From Streptomyces lasiicapitis (GTDB taxonomy: Bacteria; Actinomycetota; Actinomycetes; Streptomycetales; Streptomycetaceae), in the NCBI RefSeq assembly GCF_014646335.1, contig NZ_BMNG01000004.1, positions 438,638-502,637 of the forward strand: a DNA stretch of 64,000 nt, in the 5' to 3' direction. Within the stretch, counting starts at the first letter, position 1. Each line of letters starts with the position of its first letter. Position numbers and translations under genes: made by a program. Shown one piece after another: positions 1 to 8,593 of this stretch. The notes below the pieces were generated by a model. It made no database searches. It was not told where the DNA came from and worked only from the letters and a program-made list of their open reading frames with translations.

Positions 1-1
1 C

Positions 2-466
2 CACTTCTCGTCCAAGGACAACCTCACCCGCGCGACCCTGGACCACGTCCTCGGGGAGTTCACTGCGTACGTCGCCGAGCGTGTCGCGGCCGCACCGGAC
101 CCGCGCGACGCGGTGATCGCGTACGTCCGCGCCATGATCGGCTACCAGCAGGCGCACCGCCGTCACGTCCGCGTCATCACGGAGATGCTCCTGGACGACC
201 ACGGCGGCACCCGCCTCAAGACCCCCGGCAGCCACGACACCGCGGGCCGCATGCAGTCCCTCGCCGACCTCCTGACGGCAGGTCAACAGGCGGGCCGCTT
301 CCGCTCGTTCGACCCCGTCACCGTCTCCCTCGCCGTCGGCGGCGCCATCGACGGCGTCATCAGCCACTGGCTCACCCACCCGGAACTCGACTTGGACGCG
401 GCGGCGGACGAGCTGGAGAGGTTCACGCTGCACGCGATCGGGGCGGCCGGGAGCGGCGACCGCTGA
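2..466 (+). CDS. TetR/AcrR-family regulator, C-terminal part (cut by window edge)
   Basis: The reading frame is already open at base 2 and begins HFSSKDNL. That matches the end of the TetR helix-turn-helix region, where family members usually read Y-H-F-x-S-K-x-x-L. What remains is about 154 residues of the ligand-binding/dimerisation domain, ending at TGA 464-466. The DNA-binding helices and the start codon lie outside the window. The domain is alpha-helical, with no motif that indicates a ligand. The next gene is convergent. Its own target cannot be read here, and the TetR-type palindromes near 5.27 kb are only one possibility. Confidence 0.85.
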   Translation, partial: HFSSKDNLTRATLDHVLGEFTAYVAERVAAAPDPRDAVIAYVRAMIGYQQAHRRHVRVITEMLLDDHGGTRLKTPGSHDTAGRMQSLADLLTAGQQAGRFRSFDPVTVSLAVGGAIDGVISHWLTHPELDLDAAADELERFTLHAIGAAGSGDR

Positions 467-513
467 GCCGGGCTGCTGGGCCGGTTGACGACGACGGTCG
501 GCGGGGGCCCGCG

Positions 514-1209
514 TCAGGGTGTCGACGTCAGGAACCCGTCGACCACGCGCCGCGCCCTCGCCCCGGCCTCGCCGTCGCCGAGACGCAGTGCCGTGTTGGT
601 GGCCGTGAACACCGCGTCGATCTGAAAGGCGGTCAAGTCGGCGTCCAGGGAAGGGATTTGACCGTCGGTGACGGCGTGCCGCAGTTCCGCGGCGAGGAGG
701 GCCACCCAGTCGCCCTGCTGCTGGAACAGCGCGTCGTGGACGGGGCCGGGGCGGCTGTCGAAGTCGGGGCGGTTCGCGGCCCAGAAACAGCCGCCGGTGA
801 ACAGGGGCGTCTCGGCGTAGCGGAGCCAGCGCTCCGTCAGGGCCCGCAGTCGGGCGGCGCCACGCGGCGCCTCGGACGCGGGCCGCACCACCTCGTCCAG
901 GAACGCCTCACCCGCCGCCGCGACGGCCGCGAGCTGGAGCTTCTCCTTCGTGCCGAACAGCGTCGCGACGCCGCTCTTGCTCAGCCCGAGATCGGTGGCG
1001 AGGCGGCCGATGCTGAGGCCGTTGAGACCTTCCAGGGAGGCGACGTCGACGGCGTGGCGGGCGATGGTGCGGCGTGCGCGTTCACCGCGCAGGAGGCGGC
1101 GGTCGGTGGTGGCCGCGCCCGCTGTGCCGGCTGCGGTGCTTGGTGTGCGCGCTGTGCCGGCCGTTGGGGCTGCGGTCGCAGTCGTCGTCGCGGTGTCGTC
1201 CTCGCTCAT
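514..1209 (-). CDS. TetR/AcrR-family transcriptional regulator
   Basis: A 231-residue DNA-binding repressor-type protein. A low-complexity Ala/Thr N-terminus (residues 1-35) precedes a helix-turn-helix around residues 45-90, with IGRLATDLGLSKSGVATLFG as recognition helix and flank. The C-terminal part resembles the TetR_C domain of regulators related to YcdC/AefR. The start is ATG at 1207-1209, chosen because the frame upstream has no TetR character and runs antisense to the neighbouring gene. It is divergent from the SGNH hydrolase with a 54-bp gap holding an imperfect palindrome. I infer autoregulation and control of the hydrolase, which is typical of divergent TetR pairs. Confidence 0.88.
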   Translation of the reverse strand: MSEDDTATTTATAAPTAGTARTPSTAAGTAGAATTDRRLLRGERARRTIARHAVDVASLEGLNGLSIGRLATDLGLSKSGVATLFGTKEKLQLAAVAAAGEAFLDEVVRPASEAPRGAARLRALTERWLRYAETPLFTGGCFWAANRPDFDSRPGPVHDALFQQQGDWVALLAAELRHAVTDGQIPSLDADLTAFQIDAVFTATNTALRLGDGEAGARARRVVDGFLTSTP

Positions 1210-1234
1210 GCGGCCATCCTCCCACGTCTTCCTT

Positions 1235-1258
1235 AAATGTACGAACGGTCGTATGTTT
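1235..1258. promoter_or_regulatory. Probable TetR operator between divergent genes
   Basis: TACGAACGGTCGTA at 1240-1253 is an inverted repeat with 12 of 14 bases symmetric, and AAA/TTT flanks extend the symmetry to 1235-1258. It lies between the divergent TetR and SGNH hydrolase starts and would overlap both promoters. The TACGANCG-type half-site is common among TetR regulators. Confidence 0.6.
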
Positions 1259-1263
1259 AGTTC

Positions 1264-1974
1264 ATGACGTCGATCACGCACCCTGCCGCCCGGCCCGCAC
1301 CCGCGCCCTCGCCCCGGCTCACCGAGGAGACCGACCCCCACTGCCTCCCGCCCGCCCGCGCCGCCGAGCTCCTGTCCGGCGCACCGTGGCGCCGCTTCGC
1401 CGCGATCGGCGACAGCCTCTCGGCCGGGGTCGGCGATCCGAGCCCGGGGTACACCTCGCTGGGCTGGGCCGACCGGCTCGCGGACGTGCTGCGCCGCGTA
1501 CAGCCCGGCCTCGCGTACCTCAACACCGGTGAGGTCGGCGCCACCACCGACCGGGTGCTCGCCACCCAGCTCGACCGGATGGCCGAGTTCGGCCCGGACC
1601 TGGTCCATGTGCCGTGCGGGGCCAACGACTTGTTCCGGCGGGAGCCCGATTTCGCCGCTGCGGAACGGTCGCTGCGCCGCCTCTACGAAGCCGCGGCGGG
1701 CACGGGCGCGCGGCTGACGATGTTCACGCTCGGCCGGGCGTTCGTGGTGCCCGGTTTCCCCGACTGGGAGGACCGGGTGCGGACGCTCAACGCCGTCGTC
1801 CGCCGACTGGCACGGGACCATGACGCGGTGCTCGTCGACGTGTGGGACCACCCGGTCAACGCCCGCCCGGACCTGCTGAGCGCGGACGGCATCCACTTCT
1901 CCGCGTCGGGCCAGGCCGTGCTGGCGGCGGAGGTGGTGAAGGGGCTTGCGGGGGTGCTCGGCGGGCGGGACTGA
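1264..1974 (+). CDS. SGNH/GDSL-family hydrolase
   Basis: A 236-residue esterase/lipase-type hydrolase of the SGNH superfamily. All four blocks are visible: GDS in AAIGDSLSAG with the nucleophilic Ser near residue 50; the Gly block NTGEVGATT; the Asn block in CGANDL; and DGIHFS near residue 200 with the catalytic Asp and His. No signal peptide is evident (the N-terminus is Pro/Ala-rich), so a cytoplasmic location is likely. Substrate is unknown; relatives cleave acyl esters. The ATG at 1264 follows the regulatory palindrome closely. It pairs divergently with the TetR gene, which probably controls it. Confidence 0.88.
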   Translation: MTSITHPAARPAPAPSPRLTEETDPHCLPPARAAELLSGAPWRRFAAIGDSLSAGVGDPSPGYTSLGWADRLADVLRRVQPGLAYLNTGEVGATTDRVLATQLDRMAEFGPDLVHVPCGANDLFRREPDFAAAERSLRRLYEAAAGTGARLTMFTLGRAFVVPGFPDWEDRVRTLNAVVRRLARDHDAVLVDVWDHPVNARPDLLSADGIHFSASGQAVLAAEVVKGLAGVLGGRD

Positions 1975-1982
1975 GCGTCTGA

Positions 1983-2450
1983 CTACGGCTGCACGACGTG
2001 CACCGGCACCTGTGGCGCGAACGTGGCCACGGCCGCCTGGAGTCGTACGGGGTCCAGCTTCCAGAGGTTGACCGGGCGGCTGGCGAGGAACAGTTCGTGT
2101 TCGACGTGCGGGGCGAGCTTCGCCGTCCGCTCGGGGCTCAGGCCGCTGTTCATGCCTGCCAGGAGCGGGGCGCCGGGACGGCGCCGGACGCCGACGTAGT
2201 CGATGGGCTCCCCGGCCGTCTGCTGCCGCCACAGGACGAGCGAGGTGATGTCCGCCCACGACACGAAGGCCGACTGTGCCGCGTGGCGCGCCGGAGCCCC
2301 GCCGAGGAGTACGCCCTCGGCGTCGACGCGGAAGGCGACCAGACGCTTCCAGCCGCCGCCCGTCACGAGCTGCACGGGGGTGCGGGTGAAGTGTTCCTCG
2401 TAAGCGCCGGAGCGGGGGTGGGCGTTGCCGGTTCGGGGATCGTCAGCCAT
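1983..2450 (-). CDS. Conserved actinobacterial hypothetical protein
   Basis: A 155-residue soluble protein with no membrane segment or signal peptide. The sequence is organised (FTRTPVQLVTGGGWKRLVAFR, then a Trp-rich middle with WADITSLVLWRQQ) and beta-rich. It could be a PH-like or similar small beta domain, but I do not recognise a named family. It runs tail to tail with the SGNH hydrolase, its stop 9 bp away. ATG at 2450 is the only sensible start. Function unknown. Confidence 0.6.
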   Translation of the reverse strand: MADDPRTGNAHPRSGAYEEHFTRTPVQLVTGGGWKRLVAFRVDAEGVLLGGAPARHAAQSAFVSWADITSLVLWRQQTAGEPIDYVGVRRRPGAPLLAGMNSGLSPERTAKLAPHVEHELFLASRPVNLWKLDPVRLQAAVATFAPQVPVHVVQP

Positions 2451-2621
2451 GCACCGAGGCTATGCGGGGCCGTCGTGAGGGCCCGGGGCGCCCCTGCGGT
2501 GAGGAGCTTCCATGGGAACGGGTGTGTGGCCCGAAGGCGGTGGGCAGCACTTGTGGGGTGCGTGCCCCGGACCGTCCGGGCCGCCGCATGTCGCCTGTAC
2601 CGCGTGCCGAAGGAGCCTCCC

Positions 2622-3869
2622 ATGGGCGTCAGCCAGCCCCAGCCAGCAGCCGCCGCCCTCGCCGGGCTCGACGCCGCCCTCGGCGAACTCACCGATCTCT
2701 ACCAGGACCTGCACGCCCACCCCGAGCTGTCCTTCGAGGAGCACCGCACCGCCGCCGAGATCGTCCGCCGGGCCGAGGCGTACGGATACGACGTCACGCC
2801 CGGCGTCGGCCGTACGGGCGTCGTCGCCGTCCTCGACAACGGCGTAGGCCCCACCGTCCTGCTGCGCGCCGACTTCGACGCGCTGCCCCTCGTCGAGCGC
2901 ACCGGGCTGCCCTACGCCTCCCGCACCGAGGGCGTCATGCACGCCTGCGGCCACGACATGCACGTCACCTGTCTCCTCGGCGCGCTGAAGCTGCTCGCCG
3001 ACGCGCGGGACGGCTGGCGCGGGCGGATCGTCGCCGCGTTCCAGCCCGCCGAGGAGATCGGCGAGGGCGCGCGGTCCATGGTCGACGACGGTTTCTTCGA
3101 GCGGTTCGGTACGCCCGACGTGGTGCTCGGCCAGCATGTCGCGCCGCTGCCCACCGGCATGGTCGCCTGCCACGCGGGAGCGGCGTTCGCGGCCACCGAC
3201 TCGCTGAAGATCGTGATGTACGGCAAGGGCGCGCACGGCTCGCGGCCGGAGACGTCCGTCGACCCCGTGGTGATGGCCGCCGCGACGGTGATGAGGCTGC
3301 AGACCGTCGTCTCGCGTGAGGTGCCGGCGGGGGAGACGGCCGTGCTCACCGTGGGCTCGCTGCGGGCGGGCACGGTGGACAACATCATCCCGGACGAGGC
3401 CGAGCTGCGGCTCAGCGTCCGTTCGTACAAGGAGGACGTGCGGGCCAGGATGCTCGCCGCGGTCGAGCGGATCGTGCGCGGCGAGGCGCGGGTGGCGGGC
3501 GCCGAGCGCGAGCCCGAGTTCACGGCGCTCGACGCGTTCCCGGTGCTCGTCAACGACGACACGGCGGTGGCCCGCACCATGGCCGCGATCGGCGCCGTCC
3601 TCGGCGACGGCAAGGTGACCGACCCGGGGCCGATCACCGGCAGCGAGGACGTCGGCATTTTCGGTACGGCGGCCAAGGCCCCGCTCTGCTACTGGCTGTT
3701 CGGGGGCTGCGACCCCGCGACGTACGCCGCCGCGGCGGCCGCCGGAACGCTGGACCGCGACATCCCCTCCAACCACTCGCCCCGCTTCGCGCCCGTCGCC
3801 GAACCGGCCATCACCACCGGTGTCACGGCGCTGACGGCGGCGGCGCTGGAGTGGCTGGGCCGGGCCTGA
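2622..3869 (+). CDS. M20-family metallo-amidohydrolase
   Basis: A 415-residue zinc-type amidohydrolase of the M20/IAA-amino-acid hydrolase group, which hydrolyses N-acyl amino acids or related amides. Visible motifs are the LHAHPELSFEEHRTA N-terminal block, HACGHDMHVT with metal ligands, FQPAEEIGEGA with the catalytic Glu pair, and a dimerisation domain around residues 190-300 (GKGAHGSRPETSVDPV). The ATG at 2622 is preceded by GAAGGAG about 7 bases upstream. Upstream in-frame sequence is non-coding in character, so the longer frame was rejected. The 3' end is duplicated in the following 50 bases (see repeat). Confidence 0.92.
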   Translation: MGVSQPQPAAAALAGLDAALGELTDLYQDLHAHPELSFEEHRTAAEIVRRAEAYGYDVTPGVGRTGVVAVLDNGVGPTVLLRADFDALPLVERTGLPYASRTEGVMHACGHDMHVTCLLGALKLLADARDGWRGRIVAAFQPAEEIGEGARSMVDDGFFERFGTPDVVLGQHVAPLPTGMVACHAGAAFAATDSLKIVMYGKGAHGSRPETSVDPVVMAAATVMRLQTVVSREVPAGETAVLTVGSLRAGTVDNIIPDEAELRLSVRSYKEDVRARMLAAVERIVRGEARVAGAEREPEFTALDAFPVLVNDDTAVARTMAAIGAVLGDGKVTDPGPITGSEDVGIFGTAAKAPLCYWLFGGCDPATYAAAAAAGTLDRDIPSNHSPRFAPVAEPAITTGVTALTAAALEWLGRA

Positions 3870-3944
3870 GCCACGTCGCCGCGCCTAGGCCACACCCGAG
3901 GGGGCTGGGCCGCGCCTGAGCCACCTCGCCGCGCCTAAGCCACA
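3853..3944. repeat. Tandem ~42-bp direct repeat, period 50, at convergent gene ends
   Basis: Bases 3853-3894 and 3903-3944 are near-identical copies (ctgggccgsgcctgag, then ccastcgccgcgcctar) offset by 50. The first copy contains the last codons and stop of the amidohydrolase. The second supplies the last codons and TAG stop of the opposing FAD monooxygenase. It looks like a local slippage duplication at a convergent 3' junction. Confidence 0.75.
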
Positions 3945-5215
3945 TCAGCCGACCCCCGCCGCGCGAACCGTGGCGCGTGCTCCGGCCGCACCCCCACCCC
4001 GCCCACGTACCCCGCCACCCTCCGCAGCACCGGCACCTTCCGCAGCAGCCGGAACGGCGCCGGCAGCCGTCCCGGCCGCAGCTCGCCCGCCAGCGCGGGC
4101 CGCAACAGCCCCTCGTGCTCGGCCAGTTGGGACCGCTGCGTCACCGCCGCGAGGAACTCCCGCCGCCGCTGCACCCGCCGCAGCTCGGCCGCACCGACGC
4201 GCCCGCGCCGCAGCGGGACGGCGAGAAGGCGGGCCGCCGCGCAGGCGTCCTGCACGGCGAGGTTGACGCCGACACCGCCCACCGGCGACATGGTGTGCGC
4301 CGCGTCGCCGATGCACAGCAGCCCGTCGCGGTACCAGCGCGGCAGGCGGCCCATGGTGACCTCGAGGAGCTTTACGTCGTCCCAGGACTCGATCGCGCGC
4401 AGCGCCTCGCGGTCCCAGTCGAGGAGCTCGCCGAGCCGCTCGCGGAACCACGCGATGCCGTGGGCCCGCAGCCGCGCGTCCGCGCCCTTCGGGATGAGGT
4501 AGGAGGTCTGGTAGTAGTCGCCGCGGTCCATGGTGGCGGCGACCTGGCCGTCGCGGACGCTCAGGAAGACGCGGCCGCGCTTGTGGTGGTCGTCCGGCGC
4601 GGGCACGCGGACCTGCCAGACGTCCATCGGCACCGCGAAGGACCTGGGCTTCAACCCGGCCGCCGTGCGCACCACGGAGTCCCGGCCGTCGCAGGCGACG
4701 GTCAGGTCGGCGGCCAGTTCGCCGGGCGCGCCGTTCTCATCGGTGTACGTCACGCCGGTGACTCGCCCCGCCGCGTCCGTACGCAGCCCCGTCACCGCCG
4801 TCCGCATCCGCAGCGTGAACGACGGCTCCTCAGCCGCGGCGGTCGCGAGCAGGTCGAGGAAGTCCCACTGCGGGACCATCGCGATGTACTTGTGGCGGCC
4901 CGGGACGCGGCGGAGGTCGGCCGCCACGAACGTCGTGCCTTCGATGTGCATCCGCATCTCCGTCAGCCGGTGCGCGGGCAGCCGGGCGAACCGCTCGCCC
5001 AGGCCGAGTTCGTCGAGGAGGCGCAGCGTGGACGGGTGCACGGTGTCGCCGCGGAAGTCGCGCAGGAAGTCCCCGTGCTTCTCCAGGACGGTGACGTCGA
5101 TTCCGGCCCTGGCGAGGAGGAGTCCGAGCATCATGCCCGCGGGGCCGCCGCCGACCACGCAGCATGTCGTACGTTCCCCGGCCGCCCGGCCCGTGCTGTG
5201 TGTTGCCTCCGCCAT
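3935..5215 (-). CDS. FAD-dependent monooxygenase (aromatic hydroxylase type)
   Basis: A 426-residue flavoprotein of the PHBH-like monooxygenase family. The N-terminal dinucleotide fold is VVGGGPAGMMLGLLLARAG. A DG motif is seen in CDGRDSVVR, and the FAD ribityl-binding GD motif in GDAAHTMSPVGGVGVN around residue 290. Such enzymes hydroxylate or epoxidise aromatic or unsaturated substrates with NAD(P)H and O2. ATG at 5215 was preferred over GTG at 5224 because the GAGGGG ribosome site lies 11 bases before the ATG and only 2 before the GTG. Its promoter region contains two palindromes shared with the divergent nitronate monooxygenase operon. Confidence 0.9.
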   Translation of the reverse strand: MAEATHSTGRAAGERTTCCVVGGGPAGMMLGLLLARAGIDVTVLEKHGDFLRDFRGDTVHPSTLRLLDELGLGERFARLPAHRLTEMRMHIEGTTFVAADLRRVPGRHKYIAMVPQWDFLDLLATAAAEEPSFTLRMRTAVTGLRTDAAGRVTGVTYTDENGAPGELAADLTVACDGRDSVVRTAAGLKPRSFAVPMDVWQVRVPAPDDHHKRGRVFLSVRDGQVAATMDRGDYYQTSYLIPKGADARLRAHGIAWFRERLGELLDWDREALRAIESWDDVKLLEVTMGRLPRWYRDGLLCIGDAAHTMSPVGGVGVNLAVQDACAAARLLAVPLRRGRVGAAELRRVQRRREFLAAVTQRSQLAEHEGLLRPALAGELRPGRLPAPFRLLRKVPVLRRVAGYVGGVGVRPEHAPRFARRGSADVA

Positions 5216-5266
5216 GACTGCCACGTCCCCTCTTCCGCGGGGCTCCTCCCCGGGGTCGGGCCACTC

Positions 5267-5301
5267 TAACCGATCGGTCAGCTACCTGACCGCTCGGTCA
5301 G
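5267..5301. promoter_or_regulatory. Two tandem TetR-type operators
   Basis: 5269-5278 is a perfect 10-bp palindrome ACCGATCGGT. 5286-5301 is CTGACCG-CT-CGGTCAG, a perfect 7-bp inverted repeat with a 2-bp spacer. The sites share the half-site ACCG-N2-CGGT and their centres are about 20 bp apart, or two helical turns. They lie between the divergent FAD monooxygenase and nitronate monooxygenase genes, so one regulator probably controls both directions. Confidence 0.65.
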
Positions 5302-5401
5302 ACATTCGTGCGCCGGCCCGCGAGAGCCGACACATGTAAAGAATCTGACGGTTCATCAGAAAGCTCTTCCGTCGTCCGGCCCGCTGCGGCATCCTGCGCC
5401 C

Positions 5402-6520
5402 ATGCAGACGGAGCTGAGCAAGCAACTCGGAGTCGAGCACGCCGTCTTCGGCTTCACGCCGTTCCCCGCCGTGGCCGCCGCCATCAGCAGGGCGGGCGGG
5501 TTCGGTGTGCTCGGCGCGGTCCGCTACACCGCGCCCGACGACCTCGCGCGCGACCTCGACTGGATGCAGGAGCACGTGGACGGCCGCCCCTACGGCCTGG
5601 ACGTCGTGATGCCCGCGAAGAAGGCCGAGGCCCCGGGGAACCGGACCCTGACCGAGGCCGACGTGGAGGCGATGATCCCGGCGGCGCACCGGCGGTTCGT
5701 CGAGGACACGCTCACCAAGCACGGCGTGCCCTCTCTCGCCGAGGGCGAGGCGTCCGGCTGGCGCATCACCGGCTGGATGGAGCAGGTGGCGCGCGGGCAG
5801 CTCGACGTCGCCTTCGACTACCCCATCAAGTTGCTTGCCAACGCGCTCGGTTCACCGCCCGCCGACGTTGTTGCCCGCGCCCACGACAAGGGCGTGCTCG
5901 TCGCGGCCCTCGCGGGCAGCGCCCGGCACGCGCGCAAGCACGCGGACGCCGGCATCGACATCGTCGTGGCGCAGGGGTACGAGGCGGGCGGTCACACCGG
6001 TGAGATCGCGTCCATGGTGCTCACGCCCGAAGTCACGGACGCCGTCGCGCCGTTGCCGGTCCTCGCCGCGGGCGGCATCGGCAGCGGGGAGCAGGTCGCG
6101 GCGGCGCTCGCGCTCGGCGCGCAGGGTGTGTGGCTCGGCTCGGTGTGGCTCACGGTGACGGAGGCCGACCTCCATTCGCGGGCGCTGACACGGAAGTTGC
6201 TCGCGGCGGGCTCCGGCGACACGGTCCGCTCGCGCGCGCTGACGGGCAAGCCCGCGCGACAGCTGCGTACGGAGTGGACGGACGCGTGGGACGACCCGCA
6301 GGGGCCGGGAACGCTGCCGATGCCGCTGCAGGGGCTGCTCGTCGCCGAGGCCGTGTCGCGGATCCAGAAGTACGAGGTGGAGCCGCTGCTCGGTACGCCC
6401 GTCGGGCAGATCGTGGGCCGGATGAACAGTGAGCGCAGCGTGCAGGGCGTTTTCGACGACTTGACGCGCGGCTTCGAATCGGCCGTCACCCGGCTCAACC
6501 GCATCGCAGGACGAGGCTGA
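5402..6520 (+). CDS. Nitronate monooxygenase (2-nitropropane dioxygenase family)
   Basis: A 372-residue FMN-dependent TIM-barrel enzyme that oxidises alkyl nitronates or detoxifies propionate-3-nitronate-like compounds. Family marks are FGFTPFPAVAAAISRAGGFGVLGA at the N-terminus, the VAQGYEAGGHTGE segment carrying the active-site His, and the phosphate-binding AAGGIGSGEQVAAALALGAQGVWLGS stretch. It is the first gene of a two-gene operon, with an acyl-CoA ligase starting 9 bp after its stop. In actinobacteria this enzyme class often sits beside fatty-acid or steroid catabolic ligases. The tandem palindromes upstream suggest TetR control. Confidence 0.9.
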   Translation: MQTELSKQLGVEHAVFGFTPFPAVAAAISRAGGFGVLGAVRYTAPDDLARDLDWMQEHVDGRPYGLDVVMPAKKAEAPGNRTLTEADVEAMIPAAHRRFVEDTLTKHGVPSLAEGEASGWRITGWMEQVARGQLDVAFDYPIKLLANALGSPPADVVARAHDKGVLVAALAGSARHARKHADAGIDIVVAQGYEAGGHTGEIASMVLTPEVTDAVAPLPVLAAGGIGSGEQVAAALALGAQGVWLGSVWLTVTEADLHSRALTRKLLAAGSGDTVRSRALTGKPARQLRTEWTDAWDDPQGPGTLPMPLQGLLVAEAVSRIQKYEVEPLLGTPVGQIVGRMNSERSVQGVFDDLTRGFESAVTRLNRIAGRG

Positions 6521-6529
6521 GGAGGCCCC

Positions 6530-8083
6530 ATGAGCACCCCGCCCAACGGATTCTGGGCTCAGGCCGGGGCCGACCCCGGCCGCACCGTTCTCGTCGCGCC
6601 CGGCGGCGAGGAGTGGACGGCGGGGCGGCTGCACGCCGCCGTCAACCAGCTCGTGCACGGGCTGCGCGGCGCGGGCCTTGAGCGCGGCGACGCGTTCGCC
6701 GTCGTGCTGCCCAATGGCGTGGAGTTCCTGACCGCGTACCTCGCGGCTTCGCAGGCCGGGTTCTACCTCGTCCCGGTCAACCACCATCTCGTGGGACCCG
6801 AGATCGCCTGGATCGTCGCCGACTCGGGCGCGAAGGTGCTCGTCGCGCACGAGCGGTTCGGGGACGCGGCGACAGCGGCGGCCGACGAGGCGAAGCTCCC
6901 GCCGACGCACCGGTACGTCGTGGGCGGCGACGTACCGGGATTCCGTCCGTACGCCCAACTCCTCGACGGACAGCCCGAGTCGGTGCCCGCCGACCGCACC
7001 CTCGGGTGGGTCATGAACTACACGTCCGGCACCACGGGCCGCCCCCGGGGCATCCGCCGCCCGCTGCCCGGCAAGCCACCCGAGGAGTCCTACCTGGGCG
7101 GATTCCTGGGCATCTTCGGCATCAAACCGTTCGGCGACAACACCCACCTAGTCTGCTCACCGCTCTACCACACCGCCGTGCTCCAATTCGCGGGCGCCGC
7201 CCTGCACATCGGCCACCCCCTCGTCCTCATGGACAAGTGGACGCCCGAGGAGATGCTGCGCCTGATCGACACGTACAAGTGCACGCACACCCACATGGTT
7301 CCCACCCAGTTCCACCGTCTGCTCGCGCTGCCGGAGTCGACCCGGGCCGCGTACGACGTGTCGTCGATGCGGCACGCCATCCATGGGGCGGCGCCCTGCC
7401 CGGACCATGTGAAGCGGGCGATGATCGAGTGGTGGGGGGAGTGCGTCGAGGAGTACTACGCGGCCAGCGAGGGCGGGGGCGCGTTCGCGACGGCGCGGGA
7501 CTGGCTGAAGAAGCCCGGTACGGTCGGCAGGGCCTGGCCGATCAGTGAGCTCGCCGTCTTCGACGACGACGGCAACCGGCTGCCGCCCGGTGAACTCGGC
7601 ACCGTCTACATGAAGATGAGCACCGGCGGCTTCTCGTACCACAAGGACGAGACGAAGACGCGGAAGAACCGCATCGGCGACTTCTTCACCGTCGGGGACC
7701 TCGGCTGCCTCGACGAGGACGGCTATCTCTTCCTGCGCGACCGCAAGATCGACATGATCATCTCGGGCGGCGTGAACATCTACCCGGCCGAGATCGAGTC
7801 CGCCCTCCTCGCCCACCCCGCGGTCGCCGACGCCGCCGTCTTCGGCATCCCGCACGACGACTGGGGCGAGGAGGTCAAGGCCGTCGTCGAGGCCGCCGAC
7901 GGCCACCCCGCGGACGAGGCGCTCGCCGCGGACATCCTGCGCCACTGCGAGCACCACCTCGCGGGCTACAAGCGCCCCAAGAGCGTGGACTTCGTCGCGT
8001 CGATGCCCCGCGACCCCAACGGCAAGCTGTACAAACGACGGCTTCGGGAGCCGTACTGGGAGGGCCGGGAGCGGGCGATGTGA
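6530..8083 (+). CDS. Acyl-CoA synthetase (AMP-forming, ANL superfamily)
   Basis: A 517-residue adenylating ligase that activates a carboxylic acid and transfers it to CoA. Motifs: phosphate loop NYTSGTTGRPRG near residue 163, YYAASEGGG adenine-binding region, VGDLG hinge region, the SGGVNIYPAEIE C-domain block and PRDPNGKLYKRRL with the catalytic Lys. Length is normal for fatty-acyl or medium-chain CoA ligases of the FadD-like type. It is translated 9 bp behind the nitronate monooxygenase (GAGGAGG precedes the ATG), so the two products probably serve one catabolic route. The substrate cannot be read from the sequence. Confidence 0.92.
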   Translation: MSTPPNGFWAQAGADPGRTVLVAPGGEEWTAGRLHAAVNQLVHGLRGAGLERGDAFAVVLPNGVEFLTAYLAASQAGFYLVPVNHHLVGPEIAWIVADSGAKVLVAHERFGDAATAAADEAKLPPTHRYVVGGDVPGFRPYAQLLDGQPESVPADRTLGWVMNYTSGTTGRPRGIRRPLPGKPPEESYLGGFLGIFGIKPFGDNTHLVCSPLYHTAVLQFAGAALHIGHPLVLMDKWTPEEMLRLIDTYKCTHTHMVPTQFHRLLALPESTRAAYDVSSMRHAIHGAAPCPDHVKRAMIEWWGECVEEYYAASEGGGAFATARDWLKKPGTVGRAWPISELAVFDDDGNRLPPGELGTVYMKMSTGGFSYHKDETKTRKNRIGDFFTVGDLGCLDEDGYLFLRDRKIDMIISGGVNIYPAEIESALLAHPAVADAAVFGIPHDDWGEEVKAVVEAADGHPADEALAADILRHCEHHLAGYKRPKSVDFVASMPRDPNGKLYKRRLREPYWEGRERAM

Positions 8084-8199
8084 GGGCGCCGATCGCTGCC
8101 GACCGCTGCCGGTCGGGCCAAGCACCGACGCCTCGTACGGCGAATCCCCACAAGAAGTGACACGATGAAGAGGGGCCTGCACCACCACAGAAGCCCCAC

Positions 8200-8544
8200 A
8201 TGACGAAGGCAAGCAAGACCATGAGCCGTACGGCGGTCGTCAACCTCAAAGGCCACCGGGACGACCCCGACTACGCGGACGTCGTCTACGTGGGCCGGCC
8301 GATGAACAGAGGCGGCTGGCACCTGAAGGGCTCCCCCCTGGCCAGCCCCTTCCGCCCCGGCCCCGACGGCACACGCGAAGAGGTAGTGACCCAATACCGC
8401 GCCCACCTCCTGTCCCGCCCGGACCTCCTGGCCCTCCTCCCGCCCCTGAAGGGCCACCGCCTCGGCTGCTGGTGCGTGCCGGAGCCGTGCCATGCAGAGG
8501 TGATCGCTGAACTCGCCGACGGCGGAGAGGGCGCGCATTCTTAG
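8200..8544 (+). CDS. DUF4326 domain protein
   Basis: A 114-residue small protein matching the DUF4326 pattern: VVYVGRPMNRGGWHLKGSPLASPF near the start and the Cys/His-containing GHRLGCWCVPEPCHAEVIAELA at the C-terminus. The family is widespread in actinobacteria and phages. Its function is unknown, and the conserved CWC-x4-CH group suggests metal or nucleotide binding. An alternative start at ATG 8221 is possible. It is followed by a strong bidirectional hairpin. Confidence 0.8.
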   Translation: MTKASKTMSRTAVVNLKGHRDDPDYADVVYVGRPMNRGGWHLKGSPLASPFRPGPDGTREEVVTQYRAHLLSRPDLLALLPPLKGHRLGCWCVPEPCHAEVIAELADGGEGAHS

Positions 8545-8551
8545 GCGCTTT

Positions 8552-8581
8552 GCCCGGCTGTCACCGAGGCGACAGCCGGGC
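8552..8581. terminator. Bidirectional hairpin terminator
   Basis: GCCCGGCTGTC (8552-8562) pairs perfectly with GACAGCCGGGC (8571-8581) around an 8-base loop, exactly between convergent coding ends. There is no clear U-tract, as is usual in Streptomyces. Confidence 0.8.
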
Positions 8582-8593
8582 TTCGGAACCGCC

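Noticed and set aside
1998..2621. N-terminal extension of the amidohydrolase frame
   Set aside because: It runs antisense through the hypothetical gene at 1983-2450. The ribosome site and the family N-terminus place the start at 2622.
2460..3776. 438-residue minus-strand frame
   Set aside because: Antisense shadow of the M20 amidohydrolase, with no recognisable domain.
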